From NCBI GenBank assembly GCA_030490835.1, contig CM059971.1:56158012-56222011 (forward strand): a stretch of DNA of 64,000 nucleotides. Direction: 5' to 3'. Of this stretch, positions 46,817 through 57,399 are shown piece after piece; within the stretch, counting starts at the first letter, position 1; each line of letters opens with the position of its first letter. The translations under genes were made by a program, and so were the position numbers. The notes beneath the pieces were generated by a model. The model was not told the DNA's origin. It made no database searches and saw nothing but the letters and a program-made list of their open reading frames with translations. This DNA comes from Annona cherimola. Taxonomy: Eukaryota > Streptophyta > Magnoliopsida > Magnoliales > Annonaceae.

Positions 46817-48436
46817 TATTGGTCCCGAGTTTATGGCAAAACCTAAGAAGAGAGAGGTGAATTAGGTTCTTTAAAAATTCTTTCGGTGTACTAGATGTGA
46901 TCCCTTATAAGCTAAATCCCCTTGAATGAAAAACGTAGAGAATTGAGATGTAAATAGAGCAAAGATATCAATACAAGAAATTATAATGGTTAGGGACAAC
47001 CTTCCTTACTCCACTCTTCCAAGAACACACTCTTGTGTCTTGGGTCCACTATGTTAATGGATATACACTTAGAGCGCTTGCTCTCTTCTAAATTCTCGCT
47101 ATAGGGGGCGTACACAATATTCACACAGATAAGTGGCGAGTCGCACTCCAGCCACACACTACTTACCTTCACTTGGTCTTCACCTTTAACACCAAAACAA
47201 GTGGAAACACAAACTCAAAGAATGAAAACAAGAATCTACATTTTATAGATGTGTAGTCAGATTTTTAACTCATTGAAGAACTTGTAGAAAGAGTGGATAA
47301 ATAAACACTTTGGCACTTGTAGTCAAATAGCACAGTTCTTCTTATAGATCTACTTAATGAGCACTTGATTACTTGAAAGTTGGAAGGTGAAAGCTTATTC
47401 AATGCACTAGCTATCTCTCTCCCTTCCATTTGACATGTATTAAATAGGAAAAGAGTAAATTCAAACATTTGGTGGTAGGTGATGGCATTTAATGTGCCAA
47501 CATTCAAATTTTTCCAACTATTGCATTTCAAGTCACACCTGGAGTCGACTTCGGTGCGACTTCATCCAAGTTGCAGACTGGAGTCGACTTGGATTGCGAC
47601 TTCGGTCTTCAGCTTTTTAGTCAATTTTCATCTTAGGATCGACTTGGTCTCAGACTTGACCCAAGTCACAGGTGAAGTTGACTTGGATTGCGACATCACT
47701 CTCCATTTAGCTCATTTAGTGCTTCATTATTTGAATCCTTTAGATTGTATACCCTTATTTCTTCATATTTCAAAACTTCAAATAACTCCATTTGTTCGAG
47801 TAGTCCTTTGAACTTTCTTGATTATTGAGCTTGGTCTTGTTCATTTGAGAATTTTTGAATGGGTTTGTGTTTTGGACATTGAATCATGTTGGAATAATTT
47901 TTCTTAAATCAATCTTATCACCCTTGGACTTGAAGCTTCTTGATTTAACTCCCTTGTAGTTAAGTTGAATGTTGGGGTCGACTTGGTTTGCAACTTTATC
48001 AAGTCGCGAGTCTAAGTCGACTTCATATGCAACTTCACCTAAGTCACATGCAAAGTCATCTTCATGTGCCACTTCGCCTGCTCTCTTGTCCGCCAATTCA
48101 CTATTAAAAAATATGTGTTCGAAGTTAACATCAAAGTCGACTTAGGGATCGATTTCACTCGAGCAGCATGTGAAGTCGACTTTGAGTACGACTTCACCTG
48201 CCCACGCATCTACATTCTCTCTTTGTCAAAAAATGACTGCTTGAAGTCGATACCGAAGTCGACTTGAGAATCAACTTGACCCAATTCGATGCCTGAGTTG
48301 ACTTGGCTTGCAATTTGACCTATCATGCTAGGAATCTTTTAACCTTAAATCATCTTAACACTACCTTAAACTTCTCAAATTGAATTGTTAATCATCAAAA
48401 TATGAATCATGCTTGATTTGTCATTCATTTACGACA
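46817..48436 (-). mobile_element. Solo LTR of family S (S3), perfect 5-bp duplication
   Basis: Reverse-orientation copy from TATTGGTCCCGAG (TG expected) to TTTACGACA, 1.6 kb, flanked by GCTTC at 46,812-46,816 and 48,437-48,441. It aligns with S1 (6,472-8,096) in the same orientation, including TGTCTTGGGTCCACTAT-type words and the palindrome-rich part at about 47,530-48,300. No internal sequence attached. Confidence 0.93.
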
Positions 48437-48441
48437 GCTTC

Positions 48442-49239
48442 AACTGTGGGTCTAGAGAGATGACTATTATTCAAACTTGTTTCAACAGCGACCTAGTGCT
48501 ACTAATGTCAAAGGATTAGCCGCTACCTATCAATTCTTTGCACCTTCTGAAGGAGCAACTACTTTTCTCTCTAATGACCACTAAGAAGCTGCATCTTCCT
48601 ACTAAAAAGAAAGCCACTACATCTTAAAAAAGAAATGTGTGATAATGAAGACTCTCGCTAAGCCAGCCCATGGTTGGCAGCAAGAGCATAGGAGGCAGAT
48701 GGTACATACTAGTTAGAAGCATTCCAAATAAGGATTTTATAAGCGTTAAAGTATTAATTACAAGGAAATTTGTTGCCATATGAGGAAGCACATGTTGCCA
48801 AATGAGCAGAAGGTAAGAAAGTTCTAATGGGGAAATTCCCCATTCCATGAATTGACACCTCCGTGCAGAATTTGAAGTGTTTTTTTGAAAACACAAAGAG
48901 GAGCTTTAAAGTCGATTCATGCTTAAAATCTTCAATCATTAAATAGCGAAGGATTTGCACTTAGTTAAAGTTGACATGATTAGCAAAGTAGGATGGACAG
49001 TATCCATGAGACAAACCATACACACTAACCAAGCAGCAATAAAGGTCGTGTGACCCCAAAAACACTTATGAAGAACGAATAAAGGAGGACCCACTAATCT
49101 TCGCCAAACCTCTTGATCGCATTCTAAACTAACCCGAAAGCCACAAAAATGGGATGTGCAACAAAAGTATATGACTCTTTCAGTAAAGACGTGCAGAACT
49201 ATCATCCCCAATAATGGCCACAACTCTACAGGGGACACG
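48442..49239 (+). other. 3' internal part of gypsy E and polypurine tract
   Basis: No pol similarity recognised. Frames of 90-99 codons on the minus strand (48,624-48,896; 48,939-49,238) have no family resemblance that I can name. It ends in CTACAGGGGACACG just before the LTR at 49,240; AGGGGA is the likely plus-strand primer tract. Confidence 0.5.
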
Positions 49240-49682
49240 TGATAAGAGTTGGCCGAACGATCAACTCCTTAACCTAGAGGCCATTAACAATGTCATAAGG
49301 AACAATAGGCTTCTAAAGACCAAGGCTCTCAGGCTCGACTACTCCTAAGAGCCCGCACTCTTAGAACAAAAAGTCAAGCTTCCTCGAGAAAGTAGGATTG
49401 GATAAACACTGTGACATCATATTAATGTTATATTCTCGCCTGGGGTAGGTTATTAAGAGTGGGACAACACAGCCCAACATCAATCACAGCTCTGACATTC
49501 TAAAGAGGCTAAGTTGACTCAAGGTATCATAAGGCATTTGGAACAAATCTCATTCGATCAATTTACTAGAAATGAGCACATTAGCTTAAAGAAAATTTGA
49601 TGGGATAATACAATTCTCTTTTTGATACTAAGCATATGTTGTAACTAGCTAAGCAATGTATAAAAGCAACACTAGACCTCCT
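49240..49682 (+). repeat. 3' LTR of gypsy E, truncated
   Basis: It starts TGATAAGAGTTGGCCGAACG and follows the 5' LTR to the TATA box (TATAAAAG, 49,659-49,666) and ACCTCCT at 49,682, where LINE sequence begins. The last 675 bp of the LTR are missing. Confidence 0.8.
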
Positions 49683-50420
49683 CAACAAGCTCCCAACGTT
49701 TCTGGTAGAACCATGCAGACATTACATCAAGCCCCGATGCCTTTGATGGATCCACTGCCTTCAGTGCATAAACACTTTTTCCTTACTTAGAGGTCTAAGC
49801 AAATTCTTGCTTTCTTCGTCTGATAGCTTGCATGATATCTTTAAAGTCACCATCTAAATGTTTCTTAGATTTTCTGTTTTATAAATATCTCTGAAATATT
49901 GCATAACCAATTCTTCCTTCTCATTTTGTTTAGTGTAATAGTTTCCTCCATCATCCTTTAACATTTCAATGAAATTCCTCCTCCTCATATTGGTTGCAAT
50001 ACGGTGGAAAAAGACGGTATTTTTATCCTCGATTGGAGCCATTGGATCCTTGATCGCTGCTTCCATAGTATTCATCATCTTCTAACAGATTATTTGTTTT
50101 CCTCGCCGCTTCTTTTATCTTGGCATCCCTTTCCTCAAATGGCTGTAGCTGTTCCAGTTCTTCCAACTTTGCCTGGTTGTTCCGTATGACTTGGCCTATA
50201 TGACCTCTCTTCTCCTTGTTACATTTAGACAAACCCTTGGTACACATCTGAAATTTTTTGCAAATATTTTAAAATCCTGGCAAAGCCTTAAATGGATCAT
50301 TAATGCCGTGACAAACCTGGCTTATTTTTTAAGAAAAATGTGGAGCCCAAAAACCATATGGAAGCTGGTAAACGTGGCCAATGGCTGGAGTGGCGTGCTT
50401 CGATAAGGTGGTCCTACTTT
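49683..50420 (-). pseudogene. LINE fragment 2: region before and at start of RT
   Basis: 49,854-50,078 on the minus strand is open and reads DKNTVFFHRIATNMRRRNFI, then YFRDIYKTEN, the conserved stretch of plant L1-type LINEs between endonuclease and RT. Downstream SKASGLDVMSAWFYQKRWEL (49,700-49,760) is the beginning of the RT domain. Upstream, 50,023-50,247 reads KGLSKCNKEKRGHIGQVI, also typical. Endonuclease is not seen. It stops at the truncated gypsy LTR. It covers a part of the ORF that does not overlap the LINE at 24,702-25,400, so identity of copy cannot be judged. Confidence 0.8.
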
Positions 50421-52154
50421 GGCATCATGTTCTTTATTAATTCGAATAGAGACAAAAGCGCCAACCTTTTTTTTATTTTATTGTATTTTTTGGCAACACA
50501 TACGAAGGCAAAATATTCTATTCTGGCCTTTGAACGTTTGTAACCCAAGAAAAAGCCTAATCCAGCTATCTTACTACAATATACACAAACAATGAAAAAC
50601 AGTCTATTCCGGTTGTTATTAGCTTATCCCCATCATATGCAACCTTGAAATAGCACTAATAATGCATACAGGGCAGTGCTTCAATGGTGTGTACAGCACC
50701 AAAATACTTGTGTTTGAAACTTCATTTTTTGCCACTCCGACAATAAAATCAGCATCCAATCCATTGATTTTTTTTTAACATTCTTCATTTTATTATAGTA
50801 CTAAAAAGTCATTTTCAGTCGTCAAAGTCTTGAATGGGGTGATACCTATCTAAAAATATATAAGTATGCATAAATTACAAAAACCGGTTATTTCCATAAT
50901 TTATATATAAATTAGAATGTTGTGATATTTTATAAAATTATTTATTTATGTATGAATGATGTTTTTAGATGATTTAAACGTTGGATATAATTTTAAAATT
51001 GATATATAGATTCAATAAATAATTTTATAATACATTTTACACATTAGATAGAGCTAATGCAAATACTTGATTTGCATAAAATTTAATCTTCCAGTAAAAT
51101 AAATAACGAATTGAAGGTTATTTTTTGTTTACAGCTGGATGAGATGAGGATATGGAAGGAAAAAAGTATTATTGTTGTGTTTGGAATGGAAAAAATATAT
51201 TAAGCTTGGGAAAATATATTATTATTTTTTAAAAATTTTAAAAGTATTTTTTAAAAATAAAATATTGCATCACATACTCATCCTATCCCCATCTCACCTA
51301 GATGTGAGCAAAATGTGCAAAAACGGTGTTTCGGTTGGATGTGGTGCAAGCGAATTTTTTTATTTGCAACACACCTCCCCACGTGTGAGATCCAGGCCAA
51401 CTTGGCGAGCGTGCAAAGGACTAGCTAGGTTGAAGTTCGGGTTACTAGATTACTTCAGCATGCAAGGCCACGTTGTTGCCATCCGCGAAAATTGGAAAAG
51501 AGGACCACCCTATACTACAGGGCTATTTGCAACTTTCATTTATTTTTTCCACTATATTGTAATTTTTGCGGATATTTATAAAAAAGATTGTTGATTTTAT
51601 CTCCAAAAACACCCGTGCCATTAATTAATGTTCATTCATTTTTTTGATATAAGCTAATTTTTGACCGGTGAAACTCTAATCCAATGAGCATGAAATTAAT
51701 TACGACGTGACCTAAGAATTTAATATTGTCTTAATGGCTCTAGAGGGGCTATAAATTCAGTCAAAATTGACGGGAGAAGCGTTTTTTTTTTCATGTATTA
51801 CATCATTAAAATTAGGTCCTAAGATAATTCTTATAATTTTTCTAACAATATTTTATACATATTTAATCAATAATCCAATTTTTCTAACAGTATTTTGTAA
51901 ATATTCCAACGATTGGATACTCTCACCTTGAACCAAAATCACCCAGCTAATGAGGCACAATTTTGTGCCACTGGCATGGCCTCAGTGGCAATGGGAGAAG
52001 CTTTGAGTTTGACATTTTTAGAATGGGGCTAGACGGGCTACAAATTCAAACAAAATTGATGAGAGAAGTATTTTTTGTATTATATTCATAAACGGGGTGC
52101 TTTTGCAAAATAAATGAAGGGGACCGATCTCAAAAAAAGGTTTGGACATGGGTC
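50421..52154. other. Unassigned AT-rich DNA
   Basis: Contains the 140-codon open frame at 51,172-51,594, listed separately. Near 50,665-50,740 (GCAGTGCTTCAATGGTGTG; TGTGTTTGAAACTTC) a SINE-like head is possible but not convincing. 51,610-52,130 has two related stretches ending CAAAATTGACGGGAGAAG and CAAAATTGATGAGAGAAG (near 51,770 and 52,055). Confidence 0.35.
51172..51594 (+). CDS. Open frame of 140 codons, unrecognised
   Basis: The frame starts MLCLEWKKYIKLGKIYYYF and ends DIYKKDC. The first 40 residues are AT-composition-like (K, Y, F, I). Residues 50-110 come from a less AT-rich block (51,300-51,520) with SPRVRSRPTWRACKGLARLK. I recognise no family. No promoter or splice context was identified, and the surroundings are repeats. 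It may be a chance frame over a captured fragment. Confidence 0.12.
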   Translation: MLCLEWKKYIKLGKIYYYFLKILKVFFKNKILHHILILSPSHLDVSKMCKNGVSVGCGASEFFYLQHTSPRVRSRPTWRACKGLARLKFGLLDYFSMQGHVVAIRENWKRGPPYTTGLFATFIYFFHYIVIFADIYKKDC

Positions 52155-52730
52155 GTCCGACTGTTTGTTTTTCTGTTTTAAAAATCAACTATGCTCAAGT
52201 TAGCCTATGCACATTTATATATTTTTTAATTTTTTATAAAATTGTGTGCCTAATTATATTTAATTCACATACCAAATTTTATAACTTTTTTGATATGTTT
52301 ATGTATTTTTATTATAAAAATTAGTAAATTTAAGTATTTAAAATTCTTTCTTTTTATGTTTTAAAAATCAACTATGCTTTTTTTAGCCTGGGCACATTTA
52401 TATATTTTTCATAAAATTTTCGGGTGAATTAAATACAACTTTTTCCTAAAATTGTGGGCCCAATTATACTTACTTTAGATAAGAAATTTTATAGTTTTCT
52501 GATAAGTGTATATCTTTTATATGAACTTCAATTTTTAATTTTTTAGGGATAAAAATTACTTAAATACTTAAGTTTTTAAACTCATAAAAATATATAAGCA
52601 TATTCAAAACTTATAAAATTTTAGACATAAATTAAATATATTTGGATATTTTTCATTGAAAACAAATAAATAAACTTATGCACTATGCTAATATTAGTAC
52701 TTGTCTGCCTGGGCTAAAAAAATCACAAAT
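52155..52730. mobile_element. Foldback element with partly duplicated left arm
   Basis: The left arm, AACTATGCTTTTTTTAGCCTG near 52,367 then GGCACATTTATATATTTTTC, pairs with the right arm ending GCCTGGGCTAAAAAAATC near 52,715 in reverse complement. Inner words (ATAAGAAATTTTATAGTTTT, and CAAAACTTATAAAATTTTAG) also pair. The left arm occurs a second time at about 52,165-52,345. Confidence 0.6.
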
Positions 52731-53049
52731 TTATAAAATTTTTATTTTTAATATAATCACAACCTTATAAAATAAAGATTAGTAGGTATATATTTATGAT
52801 GCAAAATTTATTTTAATTGAAAAACTTTATCTTATAATTATTTTAAACTTTGAAAATAATTGTATAGCATATAAAAATATTTAAAGTATATGATTTCTAG
52901 CATTTTAACTAAATATAAATATATATGAATTAATATTATGCACGATTTTGATTTTTAAAATTAAAAAAGCAACTACCAAAACTAGTCGTATTGTACAACT
53001 GGTTGTTTAAGAATTAAGATCCACCTTATAAATAACAATCAAACAAAAA

Positions 53050-53390
53050 TCATAAAGAAGAACAATATTGTTAGTCCGCATTAAACAATGTCTAGCACAG
53101 CCTATCTCAAAAAACTATTTACAATACTTTTGTTTTGTTTTTTCTTTATATACTTGTTTATCTAAGTGTATTTAACATATAAACTTTGATATGCGTATTT
53201 TTAAAAAAAATTTAAAGATATGCTTAAAACTCTTTAAAAATATATACACATATATAAAAATGATAAAACTTTGATTATATGTTACATATACTTATACAAA
53301 TAAGTGTATGAAGAAAAATATTATAAATAGATTTTTTAACGTAGCTAAGCAAAATATTTGCTTAGTTAAAGCTAACAGAATTATTTCTCA
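53050..53390. mobile_element. Foldback element
   Basis: Arms TTTATATACTTGTTTATCTA (about 53,141) and, reversed, CTTATACAAATAAGTGTATG (about 53,290) pair around an AT-rich centre; GATATGCGTATTTTTAAAAA pairs with TTTTAAAAATATATACACAT. The outer end includes GCTAAGCAAAATATTTGCTTAG, a short perfect hairpin at about 53,345. Confidence 0.5.
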
Positions 53391-53449
53391 ATCATAACAG
53401 CAGAAAAAGATAAGTATGCGAATGAAAATAACTATTTTTTAAAGGCAAC

Positions 53450-53695
53450 ATGGATTACAGACATCTTGGAGGGCCACCGATCCTAAATTTTCGATCCACT
53501 CCGCCCATCTGTCTCAAAGTCAAATTTCAACTGTGGATGATGGATATCAACCAAGCAACTGGTTTCAAACGGGCACAACAATTAGGAAGCGGATCTGCAA
53601 CTGCCAAGATTGTGGGAACCGTTTTCATGCCCCCAACCCGCCAGCAGCGCTTCGTTAGCCTGGAATCATCAACATGGACAGCGCACAGAGATTGA
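53450..53695 (+). CDS. Open frame of 81 codons in GC-richer island, unrecognised
   Basis: The frame begins MDYRHLGGPPILNF and contains GFKRAQQLGSGSATAKIVGT. Base composition is balanced in contrast to the AT-rich foldback elements on its left. I recognise no family and see no flanking splice sites or promoter. It could be a captured exon or a chance frame. Confidence 0.15.
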   Translation: MDYRHLGGPPILNFRSTPPICLKVKFQLWMMDINQATGFKRAQQLGSGSATAKIVGTVFMPPTRQQRFVSLESSTWTAHRD

Positions 53696-53999
53696 ACAAA
53701 AATTAATATTATTGAGGTATAAAATAATAAAATTAGAAGATTATTGGACCTTTATCTTTCTACAAGTGGGGCCCAGTAGGAAATGATTTATATTTTATTA
53801 CAATTATTATTTTGTTTGAAAGGAAGAGAATGAGGCCATGTGATGATGCTATGAGAGTGGGCCACAGACAAGCAAACAGGACAAAGGAAGTCATGTGAGT
53901 GCGCTGGGAAATGAGCCGCGACCAATGGAGATTCTACGTTCAAGATTCAGGACTCTTCAACTTTTCACTTGTTCATGATCTTGTCAACTTGGGTTAAAA

Positions 54000-54260
54000 G
54001 GTGTACTTTTTATTTTTTCATGAATTTTTCTGTGTGTGTTTAATTTATATGCCGAAATTTATAATTTTTGAATATGTGGATTTATATTTCTTTGTTATTA
54101 GAAACCAAAATTGTGGAGTCGTTAAGTCATTTTCTCCCCAAATATTGATTTTTAACATAGAAATGTGTATCCAAAAATTATAAAATTTAACACATAAACA
54201 GATACATTTTTTAAATGTTTTCATAAAAATAAAAATAAAATATATAAATTAGTCTATGCG
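54000..54260. mobile_element. Foldback element
   Basis: CATGAATTTTTCTGTGTGTG (54,019) with TTTATAATTTTTGAATATGT pairs in reverse with CCAAAAATTATAAAATTTAA (54,171) and the following TTTTCATAAAAAT. Same style as the neighbours at 52-58 kb. Confidence 0.5.
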
Positions 54261-54554
54261 AACATAAAATTACGGTAGCTCGAGTTGTAGGATCCAGTGC
54301 AACTGTACAATCATTTTCTAATATTTTTACAGAATGAAGAAAATATAAAATATATATATATATATGGATAATGATTGGATATGTACGTATTTAATAAGTC
54401 TCAATACATATAGGTGTTTTAGCCTTTCTTTCCAGTTTTCTTATTGTTTAAATTTTTGCACATGCTTACATATATATTTAGCTCATATATCAAAATTTGC
54501 TATTTTATATTTTTATATATTTTAAATATAAAATTTAACGTTTTTCACCTCTGC

Positions 54555-54672
54555 TTTTTTATTTTTGTCAGAGTCGATCGAGGCATTTATTTCTCCATCT
54601 GTAAAACTCGAAACTGAGACCTTATTTAAAAGAAGAACCAGCTCCTTACCACTCGAACCAATAAGTGTTAGT
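54555..54672 (-). mobile_element. SINE-like tRNA-derived head, minus strand
   Basis: The minus strand reads TTGGTTCGAGTGGTAAGGAG as an A-box-like start near 54,640-54,660. About 35 bp later come AAGGTCTCAGTTTCGAGTTT, and GGTCTCAGTTTCGAG matches the B-box context common in plant SINEs (GGTCTCAGGTTCGAATCC). The tail runs toward AT-rich DNA at 54,540. No flanking duplication was fixed. Confidence 0.5.
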
Positions 54673-54859
54673 AGTTATAACCCCGATTTCACATTAATTG
54701 TGAGCGAAAATTATTAATTTTTAAAATAATAAAACATATAAGAACAATAAATTTTGATATATGAATTAAATAGATTTAAGCTATATAAAAATTAAAATAA
54801 GATTCAAAATACTGATTTCTATTAAGATTAAGAATGTATGGGTTATGATCTTGTTAGCC

Positions 54860-55175
54860 TAAGATAACATAAGACTATGTTATCTGGGCTATTTTATATT
54901 TTTTAGTTTTTTATGAAAATATTGTTCCAAATGTATTTAATTTATATAACAAATTCTATAGTTTTTAAGTATCTGTATATTTTTATTTTGAAAAATCAAC
55001 ATCTTGAGGTATTTAAGTCATTTTCACTCAAAAATCTTATATGTTGGCTTTTAAAAATAAAAAATATTTACATATATATAATATAATATTTAGTATATGA
55101 ATTAAATTCTTAAGAAAAAATTTTCATGAAATACATAAACTAGCTTAAATTAACTTAAGCTTATGTTAGCCTACG
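54860..55175. mobile_element. Foldback element
   Basis: Left GTTAGCCTAAGATAACATAAG (54,858) pairs with the right end, which reads GTAGGCTAACATAAGCTTAA on the minus strand (55,155-55,175). The inner arms TTTTTTATGAAAATATTG and GAAAAAATTTTCATGAAA also pair. Confidence 0.55.
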
Positions 55176-55439
55176 AAGATCAGTACCGCATATATGTGGA
55201 GAATGATAAATTCGTCTACAAGTAAATCAGTAGATTTGCATCTAGCCATTTGATCTGTTTTATGACATAAATATATGTAAATTCTATGAAGAAGATAATA
55301 TAATATTAGTCTCGAAATTTTAAAATATAGGAAAATTGCCCAATCCATCAATTTCAATTCACAAAGCCTTTCCAGTTAGGGATGATGAAATTTAAATTCA
55401 ACTCATTATATCAAAAGAATGATATTGTTAGCTCAAGAT

Positions 55440-55800
55440 AAACAAATGTCTCGTTTAGGCCTCTTCAAAAAACTCATTTACAATATTTTTTTTTTACTTT
55501 TCTCTTCATACACTTATTTAACTAAGTATATTTAATATATAAATTAAGTTTTACTATTTTCGGATATGCATACATATTTTTTTTTAGATTTTTAAACCTC
55601 ATGTGTATATAATATTGAAAATACCTATATCTTTAAAAATCTCAAAATATATATAACCATATTCAAAAATGGTAAAATTTGGCCAATATGTTAAATATAC
55701 TTAAATAAACAAGTGTATGAAGAAAAAAAATTAAAAAAAAATTTGAATGAGATTTTTTAGATGAGCTAAGCATGACATTTGCTTAGCCGGACTAATCTCG
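55440..55800. mobile_element. Foldback element
   Basis: CTTCATACACTTATTTAACT (55,505) and TAAGTATATTTAATATAT pair with ATATACTTAAATAAACAAGT (55,697) and GTGTATGAAG. ATTTTCGGATATGCATACAT pairs with TATAACCATATTCAAAAATG. Flanks carry GCTAAGC/GCTTAGCC words. Confidence 0.6.
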
Positions 55801-56149
55801 TTATATTATTTCACATAATTTAGTTTATAACATACCAAAAATTATTTTAAAGTAATTTTGAATGAGTCATAACTACATAATATATATAATCATATTCAAA
55901 TTCTGGAAAACACTTAGAACCATTCATAGATACTTCGGATGTTTACAATAACTTAGAAAATAATTCATTTAAATACGAATGGTTTAAATGGTTTAAATGC
56001 TAAATCAACTGCTTTGAAATTAGTATATAAATCAAATTATTTTATTGATTTTTATTAGATGAAACCACACACACTTTTGTTTGAGATAAATTTGGTTTCC
56101 TAAGTGGATAAATAATTTTAAATGTAAATCCATCCACTTTTCCTACTTG

Positions 56150-56560
56150 ATAATTGAAGAACACCTCATTCATTACATTTAGCATAATTTATTTTTCTAG
56201 AGACCAAATTCCATTCAAATGAAAGATGTAAATGGGATAAATTTGCATAAAATGCGTATGTTCTTGTAAAAAATCAGGAAAAATGTTTAGATCAATATGT
56301 GGAATCATTTCTTATTTCAAATATATATATATGTAGAATCATTTCTTGGCATAGTAATAGTATGTTAATCATGTTTAGAATACAACTTCAAAATTAATAT
56401 GAGTATTACACTATTTTATTTTGTTGATCTTGTACATTTGTAGATAGAGCCCAAGCATTATGATATTAGAAAAATTATAGATTTTCTTTAGCAATATAGA
56501 TGATGCTAAATACAAAAACAGAGGAATAGATTTTATATCAATCATCAAGGTGAAAAAAAT
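56150..56560 (+). mobile_element. MITE family M, distant copy
   Basis: It starts CTCATTCATTACATTTAGCA and ends GATGATGCTAAATACAAAAA, then GGAATAGATTTTATATCAAT. The centre contains GTTGATCTTGTACATTTGTA and GTTTAGATCAATATGTGG, matching the copies at 36.5-38.8 kb in order, 18 kb away from them. Confidence 0.55.
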
Positions 56561-57395
56561 AAATAAGATTATGTAGGAGAGGATTTCCTAGAAGCACAAC
56601 TCAGTGTAATTAAAATTGTGATACAATATAATGAATTTATCTATAAAAAAAAACCCATGGAATATAAGAGCATTTTTTATTGTGTCATCTCTTTAGAAAA
56701 CCACACATTTGGCAGAAGTGTACTGTAGGAGTAGGGTAACAAAGTCACTGCCTCTACTTAATAATTTGAACCCTAAACCTCCTACTCACACTATTCAATA
56801 CAACCCTTTGACATCGAAACAGAGACTGAAATACAACTGCATTAATATTCAAAAATTAAAATTATAGTACAATACAATTCCTTTTTAAAGTACTTCAAAA
56901 GACTTATGGAAGGTCGACGTAAATCTGCAAATGACGGAATGAAACGATTATCTAAAAATAATAATAATAATAACTCATGAGACAATAAAATAAGGGAGGA
57001 GCGTAGGGGTCCCAAAGGGCTGCAGCGACAGGAGAACAAACCAAGAGATGTGCTATGCTGCCTTTCTCATGGCAAACAGCGGAAGATGAGGAGCAGAAAA
57101 ATTCCCCAGAATATGCTTGCTCAGACGCAGCAATGCATGACATTTTGCATTGGGGGTTGGGAGAGGTCTTGGACTTTACCAACTTAATCTATCATTATGC
57201 GTGCCGGCCAACATATATGAAAATGAATGTTCCAATGTCCATTGGATTTTTAGGGGGACTTTTTTGTAGCTTTGCCTCATTTCCAATTAAACCCCGTGAT
57301 TTTGGGAATTTGTAAAACAGACAATCTAGTTTCATAATATTGCAAAATAACCCCGATTCTAAAGTGTGTCACGTACTTTTATATGAATTAGATGA
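56561..57395. other. Unassigned DNA
   Basis: A less AT-rich island at 56,985-57,320 has overlapping open frames on both strands (minus 56,952-57,182; plus 57,055-57,315) with no recognisable family. An AAT-type triplet run is at 56,958-56,972. I see no gene. Confidence 0.35.
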
Positions 57396-57399
57396 GGAC

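Larger units (their letters stand above)
43040..49682 (+). mobile_element. Ty3/gypsy element E, gag remnant, truncated 3' LTR
   Basis: A full 5' LTR (43,040-44,157) and the first 443 bp of a second copy (49,240-49,682) lie in the same orientation. After the 5' LTR the sequence CCGTCCATGGGAACC resembles the CCGTCTGTGGGAA that follows LTRs of Tat-type gypsy elements. A gag zinc-binding remnant is at 45,020-45,135, and a purine tract precedes the second LTR. No pol was recognised. Two later inserts are inside: a hAT-like element (45,739-46,675) and solo LTR S3 (46,817-48,436). Without them the internal part is about 2.5 kb, so E is an internally deleted or non-autonomous derivative. Confidence 0.75.

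Noticed and set aside
24702..50420. LINE pieces at 24,702-25,400 and 49,683-50,420 as one split element
   Set aside because: They cover non-adjacent parts of the LINE ORF with a gap of many residues and lie 24 kb apart without a matching break, so they are best treated as two fragments.
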